From Ryuthela nishihirai (taxonomy: Eukaryota > Arthropoda > Arachnida > Araneae > Heptathelidae): a stretch of 64,000 nt of DNA. Below the pieces are notes generated by a model. The model was not told where the DNA came from and made no database searches. It saw only the letters and a list, made by a program, of their open reading frames with translations. Below, in pieces: positions 34,091 through 46,487 of the stretch. Where the stretch lies: contig JAWZYU010000009.1 in assembly GCA_038380435.1 (NCBI GenBank), positions 67,361,901 through 67,425,900 of the forward strand, read 5' to 3'. The position numbers and the translations under genes are program-made. Each line of letters starts with the position of its first letter. The first letter of the stretch is position 1.

Positions 34091-36223
34091 AACACATTTA
34101 TTCCATCCTACGAATGAAACGGGATACGTTGCCCAGCTACAGCCGATATCATCGCTGCAACAGGAAGCAGTTTAACGTCACAGATCACCGTCAATATCTA
34201 CGAACTTCGACATCCCACCACGAGTCTTTTATGACACGTAACCAGGAGTGCTTCATTTTTAAGATTCAATTTTAGTATGAGAAACTATCTCTATGGTAAT
34301 AAGATAATCATCTTCTTAGATTATCAAACCAACAAACAAACACAATCAATGATTAAGAGGAATTGCAAAAATTGAAAAAAAAAAAATAATCAGAGCTTAT
34401 GACTGTACACTGCAGTTCAAGTGCCAGTCACGATTCAGTAAAGTGGTTGGTCCTTTCCTGCCCAATTCCTTCACTTCGTCACCCTCGCTAAAATGCTTCT
34501 ACGTCAAGATTAGGTCATGCATTAAAAAAAGTTTGCTATTGGGTTAAAATGAAACGGAAAGCGAAACGAGCTTCATCCATTCAAACTTTCTACACGTTGC
34601 AATGTGCATTATTTTTTTTTGAAAATTTTCAAACACAAAAAGAGGTGATTGTGATCTTGAAATGTTTACAAAATGTAGACTAGTTTTTAGTGTACAGGAA
34701 TGGACTGGAAGTAATACCATTTATGGACATAATAGGAACGTCATTAAATAACCATTAAAATAACTGTCCTTCACCTGCAACAAGACACAACATTTCACAG
34801 GAAACGAGAAGAGCTACTTCTAGAGGTGTCATTCATTTTATTCATTTGATGTGTTTATTATGTGCAAAGTGAATAGAAATTGCAATTCCTTTTTCATATT
34901 TCTTTTTAGTGTGGAATTGTTTTGTGTGCAGTTGTTTTGGGAAACATATCAGTTAAAGTTCAGAGATTTCAGAATTTTGCTACTTTTGGACGGTTTCTCC
35001 GTTATAACATATAGGCTGAATTTCAGTGAAATGATGCTAAAAAACAATTTTTTGTATATTCTAGTTCCTTTGGACACAAATTAAATCACAAGAAAATCGA
35101 AACATTTTTTCTTTTATAAAAAAATCAAATCTAAAGGAATTCAAAGAATTTGACTTCTTCAGCTGTGCCAATTTCAACCCATTCAACAAATGACTAATGG
35201 CGTTGGGGGGGGGGGGCGAGGAGGAGCAATTCCCCTCACTTGGGAAAAATGGTAGAAAAAATTCCTTTACGTTTAATAATATCAAGTGTATCAGAAAGAA
35301 TGCTGTTTTTTGGTTAACGAAATGTAATCATTTTTTTTTCACGCTTTCCTTTGTTTTGAGAAGCATATCAGTTAAAGTTCTAAAGGTACGGAAGATGATG
35401 AAGATACGAATAATATAATTCAATTCAATATTATAAGCGTTTTACCCTCTTCCTTCTTAAAAAAATCCTTCCTACACCCATGCAAATTTTAGCCAATTAA
35501 AAGCATTAAAAATCATAACAGTTTCCCGATTTCTCTTCAGATACCTTGTCTCTACATGCACAGGTCACGTCTGAAAAAAAATCGGCATTTTCTATAATCG
35601 AAAATTTAAACGAAATAATAAATTAAGTTCCCTTATAAACCTTCTCCTGGCCAAGGAGCAGTCACCCACAAAACATTATTACCCATAAGCAGTCACCCAC
35701 AAAACGAGAAGGATTTGTGCTTGCAGGATTATCTGAAAGCTAAAAAAAGAGGAGTAAATAAATAGGAAAAACATCCCTCTATTCTGTTCGAATTCATCCA
35801 CAGAGCAAACAAGGCCAGTCAATTCTTCGCAAAGCCGCAACCGGAACTGATCTGTCTTCACTTATCCCACAGATCATTCATCGCTAACAACGACTGACTT
35901 CCCTCTGCAGTTGCATTTAGCGTTGCGTGAGAGTGGATCATAGAACATTGCTTCCAGACAATGAGACATTCGGATGAAGCAGAAGGAGATGCACACACAC
36001 AGTGGGCAGAAGGATATTGGGCAACGGTGGGAGACGGAGGAAAATTCTCATCGTTGCGAAGGATGAATAAAAATGGCGATAAAAAGAAAATGAGATAACG
36101 TAAGGATTTAGGATCCTATGAAATGCCATCGAGGTGGAAACGAAAAGACGACTACAAGTCATGACGGTTTCTAGTTTTATTTAAATCAGACGGACAAAGA
36201 TGAAGAGTTAAACTAAAAACGCT
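34091..36223. other. Unique part of the duplicated unit
   Basis: Non-coding AT-rich sequence with short frames only. It includes the G12 run near 35204 and the direct repeat GCAGTCACCCACAAAAC at about 35659 and 35688. Confidence 0.5.
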
Positions 36224-36612
36224 CATGGACATCGGAAGGGCAGTTCCTCTTGGAAAAATTGATCGGAAAACTAATTTGTGAATGAGAGAGGTATACTAAA
36301 ATTTAATGTCTTTCTTTTTCTTACCGAAAAGTAATATTGATTTTTTTTTGTATTCTTTTGCTTTCGGAAACTTATCATTCAAATTTATTTATTAATGAAC
36401 CATTTTACACGTATTTTCAATAATACGTTTCCCTATTTTTTTTTTTTTCGTTTTGTTTTCGGGCATCCTTAGTTTTGTCATCGAACCAAAAAATTTTTTT
36501 CTTGAAATACTGATTTTCCTTTTTTCCTCCTTCTCGGAAAAGTTTACACTACTCTGAAAATATTTTTGCCTCACTTCCCTCTCCCTTGAATAAATTTCTG
36601 CCGACGCCCATG
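36224..36612. mobile_element. hAT-m2 element, in copy 1 of the duplication
   Basis: Left end CATGGACATCGGAAGG; right end (inverted) CATGGGCGTCGGCAGAAA. Flanking octamers aaaacgct and caaacatt agree at 5 of 8 positions. The interior is shared with 22130-22568. It is duplicated at about 40878-41266. Confidence 0.6.
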
Positions 36613-37890
36613 CAAACATTTAACGTGAAAAATTCAGATTTTTTTTATCTGAAAATTTCAGGTGAAATATTCAGGATTTTCACCGGAAACAGACAAAGGC
36701 AAAGCGGTATATGTCAAAGAAGTAAAAGAATAACACATCGTCTTTTTCGAACGTGGGATGCTCGTTTCCAAATATAGTACAAAGTTTGCCACTTTCCAAT
36801 TTTAACACCCTCTAACGGTGGAATTTCGAACAAATGGATTAATATCGGAAAATGCAAATAGTAATTTTCATTGATATTTATTTAACCTAAAGTAATAATT
36901 AAATTGCCTTGTAAAACAGAAATGCCCATTTTCCCACCGCCTCCTGTGACAAGGTGACATCGTTATGTAAACCCCTTGACCCTACACTCATATTTGAAAT
37001 ATCTAACATGAATAGATCGTTTACAATAGCCAAGTAAATTTTTGACCACTGAAATTAGTTTATCCAATACTGTCATGTGTATTCAACAATATTTCTTTAT
37101 TTACAAGAATTAGCATTCAATTTAATTATAATATTTATGATAATAATTTACAATATAGGAATTTCAATCAGACATCTCCCACTCGAGACAATGCTCGTTT
37201 GTGGGATGTAAATATCTAATAAATTATAAAATATACAACAACCTGAATCTATAACAACACACACAAAATTTTATTTTAAAGCAGATGTTTCCGTTTATAC
37301 AAAATAAAGTTTAATGAACTATCGAAAAATGGCAAATAATTTGCAATAGTCAATAATAAATTAAAAACAAAAGAATTCCTCAATCACAAAATTGTTTACA
37401 ACCCATTCCTTGATACTACTTAAAAAATTGTAAAAATGCTTCGGTGGAAATGGACCATATTATAAAATTTATTTTCCAATAAAAATGCATTTAAATTCCT
37501 CAACCTCAAAATTGTTTACAACCTATTCCTTGAATATTTGATACAAATATGTGATCTAATGAATATTTCTAACAAATATGTGATTTAAGCAAGTTTCTGA
37601 GTCATATCTACTGATGTTCTCATGACAAGAAATAAAACCATTTGCATCGATCAAATTTACATATTCTAAAAGAGAAGAATTGTTATTTAAGATGTCAAAT
37701 ATTAAACTCACAATATCACATACCTATCATATGTGTGAACTAATTCAGATTCGAACTCATCATTAAAAGCGTTAAATGAAAATTCGTGCATTCTATATAC
37801 TGCCCATAAATAGAATTGTTATTTTATGTATAAACGAAATACGCAATACATCAGCGGTAATGAAATTCTTATATACATCCTTTACAATCA

Positions 37891-38173
37891 CCCTGCCCAC
37901 GGTCAGTAGGGGACACCGATGGGCTTGGAAAGGCCGCCGTCCGTCGGATGGGAGTTAAGCCGTGGCCCCGTGTGCGGGAGAGCCATACCCTGTGCACGTT
38001 AAAGAACACGCTGGATGGCCTTGACGGGAGGCTACCATCTGTCTCCCAACAGCTGTTCCAGTGGGTCCCCTCCCCCAACCTTCTCTGAGCCTTCGGGGTC
38101 CATGTGACCTGGCCATTTAGCCTATGGTGTGCAAAAAAAGTGCCGCTCAGAGGTAAAACAACCCAACCCAACC
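37891..38173 (+). repeat. SINE-A, truncated, second copy by duplication
   Basis: Identical to 33241-33523, including the tttacaatca flanks (37881-37890 and 38174-38183). It is not an independent insertion. Confidence 0.92.
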
Positions 38174-38223
38174 TTTACAATCATATTGTCTTTAATATAC
38201 ACAATAACCACCTGATTTATTGA

Positions 38224-38740
38224 GGAGCAACGGTGGCTCAGTCGGTAGAGCGACAGCATCGTAATCTGCAGGTTCGAGTCCCGGTTGACCAGTGTTGAGA
38301 TTTATCTTCGCAAAACTCGTCGCCCTGCCCACGGTCAGTACGACATACTGATGGGCTAGGAATCCTGCTCGTGGTCACCCTGCTGACCGCGGGCAGGATT
38401 CCTAGCACATCAGTATGTCCTACTGACCGTGGGCAGGCCTTCCAAGCCCATCAGTGTTTTATAAGTTATTTTCCAAGCCCATCAGTATCGGCTTAGAAAA
38501 GCCGCTGTCTGTCGGATGGGACGTTAAGCCGTGGCTCTCTGTGCAGGGGAAGCCATACTCTATGCACGTTGAAGAACAGGCTGTAGGGCATTGACGCGAA
38601 GTTACCAGCGGTCTCCCAACAGCTGTCCAGTGAATCCCCTGCCTCAAACCTTCTCTGAGCCTTCGGGGTCTTTGTGACCTGTCCTTTTAGCCCATTGTGT
38701 GCAAAAAGTTCCTTCAGAGGTAATAAACCCAAAACGAAGA
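38224..38740 (+). repeat. SINE-A with hairpin, second copy by duplication
   Basis: Same as 33574-34090 except for G at 38511 where copy 1 has A. Confidence 0.85.
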
Positions 38741-40877
38741 AACACATTTATTCCATCCTACGAATGAAACGGGATACGTTGCCCAGCTACAGCCGATATC
38801 ATCGCTGCAACAGGAAGCAGTTTAACGTCACAGATCACCGTCAATATCTACGAACTTCGACATCCCACCACGAGTCTTTTATGACACGTAACCAGGAGTG
38901 CTTCATTTTTAAGATTCAATTTTAGTATGAGAAACTATCTCTATGGTAATAAGATAATCATCTTCTTAGATTATCAAACCAACAAACAAACACAATCAAT
39001 GATTAAGAGGAATTGCAAAAATTGAAAAAAAAAAAATAATCAGAGCTTATGACTGTACACTGCAGTTCAAGTGCCAGTCACGATTCAGTAAAGTGGTTGG
39101 TCCTTTCCTGCCCAATTCCTTCACTTCGTCACCCTCGCTAAAATGCTTCTACGTCAAGATTAGGTCATGCATTAAAAAAAGTTTGCTATTGGGTTAAAAT
39201 GAAACGGAAAGCGAAACGAGCTTCATCCATTCAAACTTTCTACACGTTGCAATGTGCATTATTTTTTTTTGAAAATTTTCAAACACAAAAAGAGGTGATT
39301 GTGATCTTGAAATGTTTACAAAATGTAGACTAGTTTTTAGTGTACAGGAATGGACTGGAAGTAATACCATTTATGGACATAATAGGAACGTCATTAAATA
39401 ACCATTAAAATAACTGTCCTTCACCTGCAACAAGACACAACATTTCACAGGAAACGAGAAGAGCTACTTCTAGAGGTGTCATTCATTTTATTCATTTGAT
39501 GTGTTTATTATGTGCAAAGTGAATAGAAATTGCAATTCCTTTTTCATGTTTCTTTTTAGTGTGGAATTGTTTTGTGTGCAGTTGTTTTGGGAAACATATC
39601 AGTTAAAGTTCAGAGATTTCAGAATTTTGCTACTTTTGGACGGTTTCTCCGTTATAACATATAGGCTGAATTTCAGTGAAATGATGCTAAAAAACAATTT
39701 TTTGTATATTCTAGTTCCTTTGGACACAAATTAAATCACAAGAAAATCGAAACATTTTTTCTTTTATAAAAAAAATCAAATCTAAAGGAATTCAAAGAAT
39801 TTGACTTCTTCAGCTGTGCCAATTTCAACCCATTCAACAAATGACTAATGGCGTTGGGGGGGGGGGGGGGCGAGGAGGAGCAATTCCCCTCACTTGGGAA
39901 AAATGGTAGAAAAAATTCCTTTACGTTTAATAATATCAAGTGTATCAGAAAGAATGCTGTTTTTTGGTTAACGAAATGTAATCATTTTTTTTTCACGCTT
40001 TCCTTTGTTTTGAGAAGCATATCAGTTAAAGTTCTAAAGGTACGGAAGATGATGAAGATACGAATAATATAATTCAATTCAATATTATAAGCGTTTTACC
40101 CTCTTCCTTCTTAAAAAAATCCTTCCTACACCCATGCAAATTTTAGCCAATTAAAAGCATTAAAAATCATAACAGTTTCCCGATTTCTCTTCAGATACCT
40201 TGTCTCTACATGCACAGGTCACGTCTGAAAAAAAATCGGCATTTTCTATAATCGAAAATTTAAACGAAATAATAAATTAAGTTCCCTTATAAACCTTCTC
40301 CTGGCCAAGGAGCAGTCACCCACAAAACATTATTACCCATAAGCAGTCACCCACAAAACGAGAAGGATTTGTGCTTGCAGGATTATCTGAAAGCTAAAAA
40401 AAGAGGAGTAAATAAATAGGAAAAACATCCCTCTATTCTGTTCGAATTCATCCACAGAGCAAACAAGGCCAGTCAATTCTTCGCAAAGCCGCAACCGGAA
40501 CTGATCTGTCTTCACTTATCCCACAGATCATTCATCGCTAACAACGACTGACTTCCCTCTGCAGTTGCATTTAGCGTTGCGTGAGAGTGGATCATAGAAC
40601 ATTGCTTCCAGACAATGAGACATTCGGATGAAGCAGAAGGAGATGCACACACACAGTGGGCAGAAGGATATTGGGCAACGGTGGGAGACGGAGGAAAATT
40701 CTCATCGTTGCGAAGGATGAATAAAAATGGCGATAAAAAGAAAATGAGATAACGTAAGGATTTAGGATCCTATGAAATGCCATCGAGGTGGAAACGAAAA
40801 GACGACTACAAGTCATGACGGTTTCTAGTTTTATTTAAATCAGACGGACAAAGATGAAGAGTTAAACTAAAAACGCT

Positions 40878-41266
40878 CATGGACATCGGAAGGGCAGTTC
40901 CTCTTGGAAAAATTGATCGGAAAACTAATTTGTGAATGAGAGAGGTATACTAAAATTTAATGTCTTTCTTTTTCTTACCGAAAAGTAATATTGATTTTTT
41001 TTTGTATTCTTTTGCTTTCGGAAACTTATCATTCAAATTTATTTATTAATGAACCATTTTACACGTATTTTCAATAATACGTTTCCCTATTTTTTTTTTT
41101 TTCGTTTTGTTTTCGGGCATCCTTAGTTTTGTCATCGAACCAAAAAATTTTTTTCTTGAAATACTGATTTTCCTTTTTTCCTCCTTCTCGGAAAAGTTTA
41201 CACTACTCTGAAAATATTTTTGCCTCACTTCCCTCTCCCTTGAATAAATTTCTGCCGACGCCCATG
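40878..41266. mobile_element. hAT-m2 element, second copy by duplication
   Basis: Same as 36224-36612, carried along by the 4.65-kb duplication. Confidence 0.6.
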
Positions 41267-41698
41267 CAAACATTTAACGTGAAAAATTCAGATTTTTTTT
41301 ATCTGAAAATTTCAGGTGAAATATTCAGGATTTTCACCGGAAACAGACAAAGGCAAAGCGGTATATGTCAAAGAAGTAAAAGAATAACACATCGTCTTTT
41401 TCGAACGTGGGATGCTCGTTTCCAAATATAGTACAAAGTTTGCCACTTTCCAATTTTAACACCCTCTAACGGTGGAATTTCGAACAAATGGATTAATATC
41501 GGAAAATGCAAATAGTAATTTTCATTGATATTTATTTAACCTAAAGTAATAATTAAATTGCCTTGTAAAACAGAAATGCCCATTTTCCCACCGCCTCCTG
41601 TGACAAGGTGACATCGTTATGTAAACCCCTTGACCCTACACTCATATTTGAAATATCTAACATGAATAGATCGTTTACAATAGCCAAGTAAATTTTTG

Positions 41699-42949
41699 AC
41701 ATTTTTTAAAAATTTGCGCCTTCTTAACTGTGGGAATTAAAACTATCGAGAACTTCAGCAAATGCTAATCCTAATATTTTGTCGTAACACAGAACTCAAA
41801 AATTTTTATTTCGTTAATCTCTAAACAAAAAAGTAAAAGAAAAATTGAATGTCCATTAATGGATAGCAAAGTGGATATGAAGTCTTTTTTTTTGCAAACG
41901 AGCTAAAAAAAGAAGACTGGGTTTGCGACCCGAAAGCCATAAAGAAAGTACACTTTAGAAATGTAAAAAAGGAAAAAGGACAGTTGATGATAACAATCTT
42001 CGGAAAAATAGATTATGAAAATGTATCTCAGAAGTATAAACCATCCATTCCACTAGTTTAAGATCTTTTTCACAAGCTGACTAAATAGTGGAACTCCGAA
42101 AGGGACGCTGATCACAGTATAAGATAAAAATGCTTTTCAAATTCTAATATCATGTAATCATGGTATTTTGATTAAAATCGCCTTCTTTTAGATTACGATT
42201 TTAAATAAAATTATATTTTTAATCAAATTTTTATTTTTTGTTGTAACTGCCCTTCTAAAGGCAATCTTAAATTATTTTCATTGTACTGAGACTAAAAAGA
42301 AAAACGTTTTTACATCAAAAATAGATTTTTTAAAGTTTTAATATCTCGAATATTCCTTATAGGTTCAAGATATAACTCAAGAATGAACTAACACTGTAAC
42401 AGACACACTAACATATATTAATGAGAAGAATCACACAATCAATTACAGAAAAGGGTAAATTTCAGTATTCTATTCTAAAGAAATCTCTCAGATTTTTAGC
42501 CTCCATATGACAATTGTCTTATAAAGCTGGATGAACATTTCGCTGGCCATCCAGCTTCCAGAATCTTTAGGTCAGTGAGGAGGAATTGGAAACTGCTTAT
42601 GAATAGGAATTCGTGTATTTAAATTGTAAGATGAAGGCAAATCCCATCAGCCTGCTAAAATACTATAAAAACGATTGGAAACTCAGGTTCGAGCGATAGT
42701 TAACTGTTTATTCACCAACCATTTAATGATACACAATCAAAAGGAAATAAATATTGATTTCATTTGCCACAAATACATTTCAATCAAAAATAATGTAACG
42801 CAATTTTTCAACGGTTTGTTTTGCAATGATGCTATGAATGAACAATATATAGAAGCCTTTTCATATACTTCCTTTTCATTCTATTTTGACTTGTTTCGCT
42901 ACACAGAAAGCAGTTAAGCAAGGAAAGACGGATAGATTCAATCAGATTA
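41699..42949. other. No recognised feature
   Basis: AT-rich; nothing supported. Confidence 0.5.
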
Positions 42950-42960
42950 TTTTGTGAGAT

Positions 42961-43349
42961 TGGGTTGGGTTGTTTTACCTCTGAGCGGCACTTTTTTGCA
43001 CACAATGGGCTAAATGGCCAGGTCACATGGACCCCGAAGGCTCAGAGAAGGTTGGGGGAGGGGACCCACTGGAACAGCTGTTGGGAGACAGATGGTAGCC
43101 TCCCGTCAAGGCCATCCAGTCTGTTCTTTAACGTGCACAGGGTATGGCTCTCCCGCACACGGGGCCACGGCTTAACGTCCCATCCGACGGACGGCGGCCT
43201 TTACCAAACCCATCGGTGTCCCCTACTGACCGTGGGCAGGGCGGGGAATTTTGCGGAGATAAATCTCAACGCTGACCCAGCTGGGACTCGAACCTGGGAA
43301 CTACAGATTACGAGCCTGGCGCGCTACCGGCTGAGCCACCCCCGCCCCG
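42961..43349 (-). repeat. SINE-A, full-length with target duplication
   Basis: This 389-bp element has the same length as the copy at 24756. It is flanked by perfect 11-bp duplications ttttgtgagat (42950-42960 and 43350-43360). The minus-strand head has TGGCTCAGCCGGTAGCGCGC and B-box GGTTCGAGTCC; the tail reads AACAACCCAACCCA. With 24756 it defines both ends of the family. Confidence 0.93.
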
Positions 43350-43360
43350 TTTTGTGAGAT

Positions 43361-44172
43361 GCAGTCGGTTTAACCTTTCGTCTGTATTGAAAGAGTTGGT
43401 GTTCCTTTTGAAAGCAGTTTGGTTTGACCAGATTTGTTCCTTCTGAATCTTTTAGTATGTATTGCTTCCTTACTGTTCCCAAAAGAATGAAGAATCAATT
43501 CTATCAAATTGACTATTATATCAAATGATATTAAGAGAATATATTTGTTTTTCAGTGAGCAATGAACTTACTTTTACTTTTCCTTTACTTAGGTTAAAGG
43601 ATAGTACAATCTCCTTTATTAACGATAGAAAATATATCATCAGCTAACACGGTTTGCGTAATAATATCAGCATTTTTAAAAAAGTTTTTATTTCAATACC
43701 TGATTTTTTTTAAACTTTATCTATGACAATTTAAAATTAGTGTTAATATTTTTATATCACGTAAATAATATTTAAAAATTGGGTAAAAAAGTGACATAAA
43801 TAAAATTATTTATTTTAATGCAGTAACAATATTTATTATGTTGTTTAAAAAATAAGAAAAAAACACTGGAAAAGGAGGAATATTGATGCAAAAGGAAATA
43901 TATATTTGACCTCAATCATTTTAAGTTTTTTCCTGATATCCTCGTATTTTGTTCTCAAACCTACACTAAACATGGGGTTTTGTGAAAATTATGTATACGA
44001 TGAAAAACATTGAATAGCATTTTGGCAATCAGCATGCAGAAATTAGTATAGAATAGTCAAATATTAAACCATCACCAAACTGTAATAGATGCACTATGAT
44101 CAAGAAGATAAATTGAATCTGCTCTATTTAGTTAAAAGCATTGCATATAAATGTAGTAAAAATATTACTATT
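43361..44172. other. No recognised feature
   Basis: AT-rich; nothing supported. Confidence 0.5.
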
Positions 44173-44180
44173 ATCTAGTA

Positions 44181-44666
44181 GTGACGATTTATGGCTCAAT
44201 TTTCCGAGTCCGCCCGTGCTCCAGCGCATTTGAGTCCGATATGAAACAAAAAAACATTTCTTTAACGCATCATGAGGTACAATATCAATATACAGAAATT
44301 TCGTAATTATTCTTTTACTTTATTAAAGTTATTATAATCATTTTATGACAAAACTGAAACGGGAATGATATTTTGAACGAAAAACGTTAGAACTAGTAGT
44401 AGATATTGAAATTTAGTGGGTAACATCATTATAAACAGAAAGAGCCATTTATTTATAAAGCATAGAAATTGCGAAAAAAATAATCAAGAGTTGCATGGTG
44501 CTTAGTTTTAATTACTAGAGACCAATTAAAAGGTGGAAATTATATTAAAAAATGTTTTATATTTTTACTTATTTTTTCACAATTTTAGTAAATATTTGAA
44601 ATTTAAATTATTCTGATCCCGAAGTCTTCTGTCTATTTTGAGCTCGAGCCCGAATTCATCTCTATC
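44181..44666. mobile_element. hAT-like MITE, 486 bp
   Basis: Flanked by a perfect 8-bp duplication atctagta (44173-44180 and 44667-44674). The ends are GTGACGATTTATGGCTC on the left and (inverted) GATAGAGATGAATTCGGGCT on the right, alike but diverged. The interior is AT-rich and non-coding. The superfamily follows from target length and end type. Confidence 0.55.
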
Positions 44667-45043
44667 ATCTAGTACTATAAGTATGTTTTATAAGAATAAT
44701 TCGTCCACATAAAAGTATATTTTAATTCTACATAATCCCGCTACGGCTTTTACATTCTCTCTTGGGTATTTTATTGACAAATTAAATTTGAATACGAATG
44801 TGAGGAAGAAAAGCAAGATGCTGTTGACTAGGTACCCGAATGATTAGGTTTCGTGTTAGTGTGAAAATCAGAGTCGTGACCTTAAAGTCTAAGGAGGCTA
44901 TAAAACTGTGTAGCTGACTTTTTATCAGTCCCCATAGATCATAAATTGTTGACAGGGGATTGACAGATCATTCAACTGCGATCTATGCGTTCTGTCGAAG
45001 TGTCAACTGCGCAATCTCAGTTACCACTCAACCTATGACAGAT

Positions 45044-45252
45044 ATAAAAAAATAAATAAATACTCCCTCAAGCAGCTGCTTGCCACAGAGGTCTGACAGG
45101 AGCCTGTCAGTTTATATGCCAAAGTAGAAGATCTGAGAGGATGGCAGGACCTTAGCAGAAAAACGACACATACAACCATGCCTTACCCGGGGCTCGAACT
45201 CAGGTCCCTTAGATCAGTAACCAAATGTGCTAACCACTCGGCCATGGGAAGG
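45044..45252 (-). repeat. SINE-B copy with target duplication
   Basis: Perfect 11-bp duplications ctatgacagat lie at 45033-45043 and 45253-45263. On the minus strand the head has CATGGCCGAGTGGTTAGCAC and a B-box-like GAGTTCGAGCCCC. The body contains TTTTCTGCTAAGGTCCTGCC, and the 3' motif CAAGCAGCTGCTTGAGGGAG precedes a TATTTATTTATTTTTTT tail. This defines the limits of SINE-B. Confidence 0.9.
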
Positions 45253-45263
45253 CTATGACAGAT

Positions 45264-45678
45264 CTACTGTAGATATATATATTAGTCTCCTCAATTACCA
45301 CTCAATCTATGACATGTTTATGATGTTTATTACGATGTTTATTACGCTAATATAAACTATAAAACCTTAAACGCCTTTTCCACAAACTTTTCCAGATGTG
45401 CTAAACACCAAAGCATGTTAGCTATGTTAACAGGTACGAAATGATTTTTTGTAACAAGTTTGTTATCATTTGGAACAAGGGACAAAACCGATTAATTATC
45501 TCTCAATGCATCTGCATCAGAAATCCAACAACGACAACAACGAGAATGATCTAAGAAGGAAAACGTGCATTGTACGTTGAATATCTCTCCAGTGCGAACT
45601 CTTACGATCTCAATGTTAAACAGAAGCTTGGGAACAGCAACCAACTTTAGCTGTCGATCCAGGGCTTATTCCTGCTAG
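45264..45678. other. No recognised feature
   Basis: Mixed composition. TTATTCCTGCTAG at its end could act as a 3' splice site for the frame that follows. Confidence 0.35.
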
Positions 45679-46014
45679 GATTTTCCATTTTCACGGGATA
45701 TTCCTTTCATACGGCGAGGCGAGGTAGGCGAAGCCTCGGCCTCTGGGAGCATGTATCGGAATTCTCATCTCAGCTCGAGGCAGTGGGCCACGATTCCTGA
45801 GCCACCTGGTCCCCGCCCTTGCACGTGTGAAGCCAGTTATGCGGTGATGGGGCGCGGAAGAGAGGTATTAGCTGCCATGACACCGAGACTCCGCGACTCT
45901 CCCAAAGCGCTGCGAGAAGAGGATGCTTGGGAGCTGCATAGCATCGTTATGTTCAATGGTGCATCGAGGGACGACTATTGGCAAACCAGCGAGATATTTC
46001 CCGCTGAGGAATAG
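45679..46014 (+). other. GC-rich 112-codon open frame; possible exon
   Basis: This is the clearest GC-rich island in the window and stays open from a stop at 45676-45678 to TAG at 46012-46014. The ATG at 45751 opens an 87-residue frame (MYRNSHLSSRQW...), rich in R, E and P, with no recognised domain, signal peptide or membrane segment. TTATTCCTGCTAG just before it resembles a splice acceptor, so a terminal exon is one reading. A promoter-associated CpG-like region or chance are others. No neighbouring exon was found. Confidence 0.2.
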
Positions 46015-46484
46015 GAGAGGTGTTCGCAAAAGAATGCTTATATTGTTTTCTGTCTTCTTTACTTTATTGAAGCGGTAGGGATGACTTATTCGTTATATTT
46101 GAGTAAGAGTATAATCGTAAAATTACACTTAGTAAATTGGAATGAAATGACACATGTTCTGCTTTTAAACTCAGTCGCAAAATGAATTTAGAAGATGGAT
46201 TGTTTGATTATACTATGGTGCATCAAAAGTTCCTTTAAAGTAAAATATTTATTCTAAAACTACTTAAAACGATTGAAATTATACAGGCTTTATACAGGTC
46301 GGATTAGGCAATCCTGGAGAAACCAATTTTTTTCTAAATTTGGGGTGCTTCTTGGTACCTACAATGAATGATAAAAAATGAGTAAAGATTTATCTCGGAG
46401 GAAACATTCTTCTTTAGGTATCCTTTTCTTGTGTAATAATGTTTCAAGGATATAAATAAGTTGTTTTACATTCTGAAGTTTCTT
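46015..46484. other. No recognised feature
   Basis: AT-rich; nothing supported. Confidence 0.45.
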
Positions 46485-46487
46485 CGG

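Larger units (their letters stand above)
32395..37044 (+). repeat. 4.65-kb tandem duplication, copy 1
   Basis: These 4650 bp recur directly downstream at 37045-41698. I saw only two base substitutions (34898 A versus 39548 G; 33861 A versus 38511 G) and two homopolymer differences (A7 versus A8 near 35120; G12 versus G15 near 35210). The breakpoints share only AC: the left flank ends ...CAA before ACC, and the second copy ends ...TTTTTGAC before ATTTTTT. Content is non-coding with two SINE-A copies and an hAT-m2 element, so no gene is duplicated. Confidence 0.97.
37045..41698 (+). repeat. 4.65-kb tandem duplication, copy 2
   Basis: Head-to-tail second copy of 32395-37044, 4654 bp, four bases longer because of the A and G homopolymers. 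It carries the same SINE-A and hAT-m2 insertions at the same relative places, so the duplication happened after those insertions. Confidence 0.97.

Noticed and set aside
32395..41698. Duplicated short frames as paralogous genes
   Set aside because: They are identical only because the whole 4.65 kb is duplicated; most are under 100 codons and have no motifs.
42965..43357. 130-codon plus-strand frame as a gene
   Set aside because: It lies entirely within the minus-strand SINE-A at 42961-43349.
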